Below are positions 6,394 to 7,443 of a stretch of 7,443 bases of DNA, one piece after another. Position 1 is the first letter of the stretch. Every line of letters starts with the position of its first letter. Position numbers and translations under genes: made by a program. The stretch covers positions 1 to 7,443 of the forward strand of contig DQOT01000365.1 in NCBI GenBank assembly GCA_015658495.1. The letters run 5' to 3'. The notes beneath the pieces are model-generated. The model had not been told where the DNA came from and made no database searches. It saw only the letters and a list, made by a program, of their open reading frames with translations. Source of the DNA: Fidelibacterota bacterium (GTDB lineage Bacteria; Fidelibacterota; Marinisomatia; Marinisomatales; UBA1611).

Positions 6394-7443
6394 CTAAAAA
6401 CTCATAAAAAATGAATAACTCCCACCGCCGCTACCGTTGAATCTTGGATTTACAATATTATTATAAATGGAACCAAAGGAATATGAGAAACCAATGGACG
6501 CAAAATAAGTGAATTGCGTTTGCAATTCCGCCCGTTCCAGTAAAACATCTTCAATAGAATAATCCCCTTTTGGAATGGATAATTGGTTATGAACCATGGA
6601 GCCTGATCCGTTTACATTCAGGGATAATCCTTTGATCAATCGCAGGGAGAGTCCTGTATTCAGCGAAATTATATTTTTTGAAAAATCATGAAAATAGTGG
6701 TCTCCGCTGATGGATGTATTAATGGATCCCCAGGGCTTCACCGTATTATATGAAACGGACACACCTTCGCCAAACAACATTTCTTCCGTCTTAAAATATA
6801 TCGTCGTATCCGTATAATCTACATGCTTTGCTGTGAATGAATAATTCAAACGGAGCGATTGCTGATTCGATTCTGAATATGGATATAGGCTATATTCAAA
6901 TTCTGGCGTGATGGATAGTCCCAGATCCGTATTTCCATAGGATGAATTCCAGGCGGAGGTCCATAATCCCGCAGACATATGGCCCGTTAGGGATATAATA
7001 ACCGATCCGCTAAATCGCCGGCTATTAGAGGTGCTTAAATATTCTGTGCCGCCGTATTCATACATATTTTCATTATAACTCCCGTTGGTGGACAGGCTGA
7101 ATTTCCAGTCCTCCGTCACACGGCTGGCGCTAATAGTCCCAAAAATATTAAAAGAGCGTGATGATTGTTGTGCGTTCATAAAACTGTTTCCACGAATCTT
7201 GAACACCCAGTTATTCCATTTGTCTTCGACTTTTTCCGGTGATGTTTGAACGCTGGCAACATCCACAGAAATTCGTGAAGCCAGGGGTGTTTTCAATAAA
7301 TACGGCATCAGCCCAATCTGGATCATACGCACCCGTTCATTCCGGATTTGGTCCTTGGTATCATCAACATTGGTTGTGAATGAAAGGGTGTCATTCTTGC
7401 CGTTGAAGGTCGATTGGCCAATAAAATATAAGGAATATTCATC
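6394..7443 (-). CDS. Outer-membrane beta-barrel protein, C-terminal part (5' end outside window)
   Basis: The frame is open on the - strand from the right edge, so the gene begins beyond 7443; the GTG at 7330-7332 is an internal codon. 349 residues are visible. They show repeated amphipathic strands of about 9-12 residues with alternating aromatic and polar positions and turns rich in Asn, Ser, Asp and Gly. There is no hydrophobic helix. The protein ends SYSFFMSF, with the terminal Phe typical of BAM-assembled barrels. Near the end, QLSIPKGDYSIEDVLLERAE and FGSIYNNIVNPRFNG resemble, from memory, an unnamed barrel family of FCB and Gemmatimonadota bacteria. Cargo or substrate is unknown. It is convergent with coaE and so belongs to a separate transcription unit. 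A role as transporter, porin or surface protein cannot be told apart here. Confidence 0.72.
   Translation of the reverse strand, partial: DEYSLYFIGQSTFNGKNDTLSFTTNVDDTKDQIRNERVRMIQIGLMPYLLKTPLASRISVDVASVQTSPEKVEDKWNNWVFKIRGNSFMNAQQSSRSFNIFGTISASRVTEDWKFSLSTNGSYNENMYEYGGTEYLSTSNSRRFSGSVIISLTGHMSAGLWTSAWNSSYGNTDLGLSITPEFEYSLYPYSESNQQSLRLNYSFTAKHVDYTDTTIYFKTEEMLFGEGVSVSYNTVKPWGSINTSISGDHYFHDFSKNIISLNTGLSLRLIKGLSLNVNGSGSMVHNQLSIPKGDYSIEDVLLERAELQTQFTYFASIGFSYSFGSIYNNIVNPRFNGSGGGSYSFFMSF

Noticed and set aside
6388..6400. AGAGCTCT palindrome after coaE as a terminator
   Set aside because: The stem is only 4 bp with no room for a loop, and no T run follows on either strand in the required position.

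Overview
The window reads as chromosomal DNA of a free-living, probably marine or aquatic, Gram-negative bacterium of the FCB group. Three things point there: a C-terminal piece of an outer-membrane beta-barrel, Ig-like secreted protein architecture, and scarce Shine-Dalgarno sequences. The overall protein style resembles Marinimicrobia (SAR406) or relatives, but that placement is recalled resemblance, not a search result. Seven gene products are recognisable families. The two genes at the window edges are incomplete and are known only by architecture.

Layout. Eight recognised genes on the + strand run almost without gaps from base 1 to 6387: the C-terminal part of a large secreted Ig-like protein, a rhomboid protease, cytidine deaminase (cdd), uridine kinase (udk), thymidine kinase (tdk), a concentrative nucleoside transporter (nupC family), adenylate kinase (adk) and dephospho-CoA kinase (coaE). 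Junctions are TAATG or ATGA overlaps, a 1-base gap, or a 19-base gap. The one exception is a 140-base gap between cdd and udk. That gap holds a 15-bp inverted repeat and an unlisted 48-codon open frame that nearly fills it. From 6394 to the right edge a beta-barrel gene runs on the - strand, tail to tail with coaE and only 6 bases away.

How the genes work together. The core cdd-udk-tdk-nupC block is a nucleoside uptake and salvage set. NupC would import nucleosides with an ion gradient. Cdd would convert (deoxy)cytidine to (deoxy)uridine. Udk would phosphorylate uridine and cytidine, and Tdk would phosphorylate thymidine and deoxyuridine. Adk balances adenine nucleotides and CoaE finishes coenzyme A; both are housekeeping kinases that share the transcription unit rather than the pathway. 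The rhomboid protease and the secreted protein are tightly coupled upstream but have no evident metabolic link.

The most unusual thing I see is in the transporter. About 100 hydrophobic residues (roughly 47-146), apparently four extra membrane helices, sit between its second N-terminal helix and the conserved CNT core, whose substrate- and sodium-site residues are intact. I found no mobile element, CRISPR array, rRNA or tRNA, and no convincing new defence or biosynthetic system.
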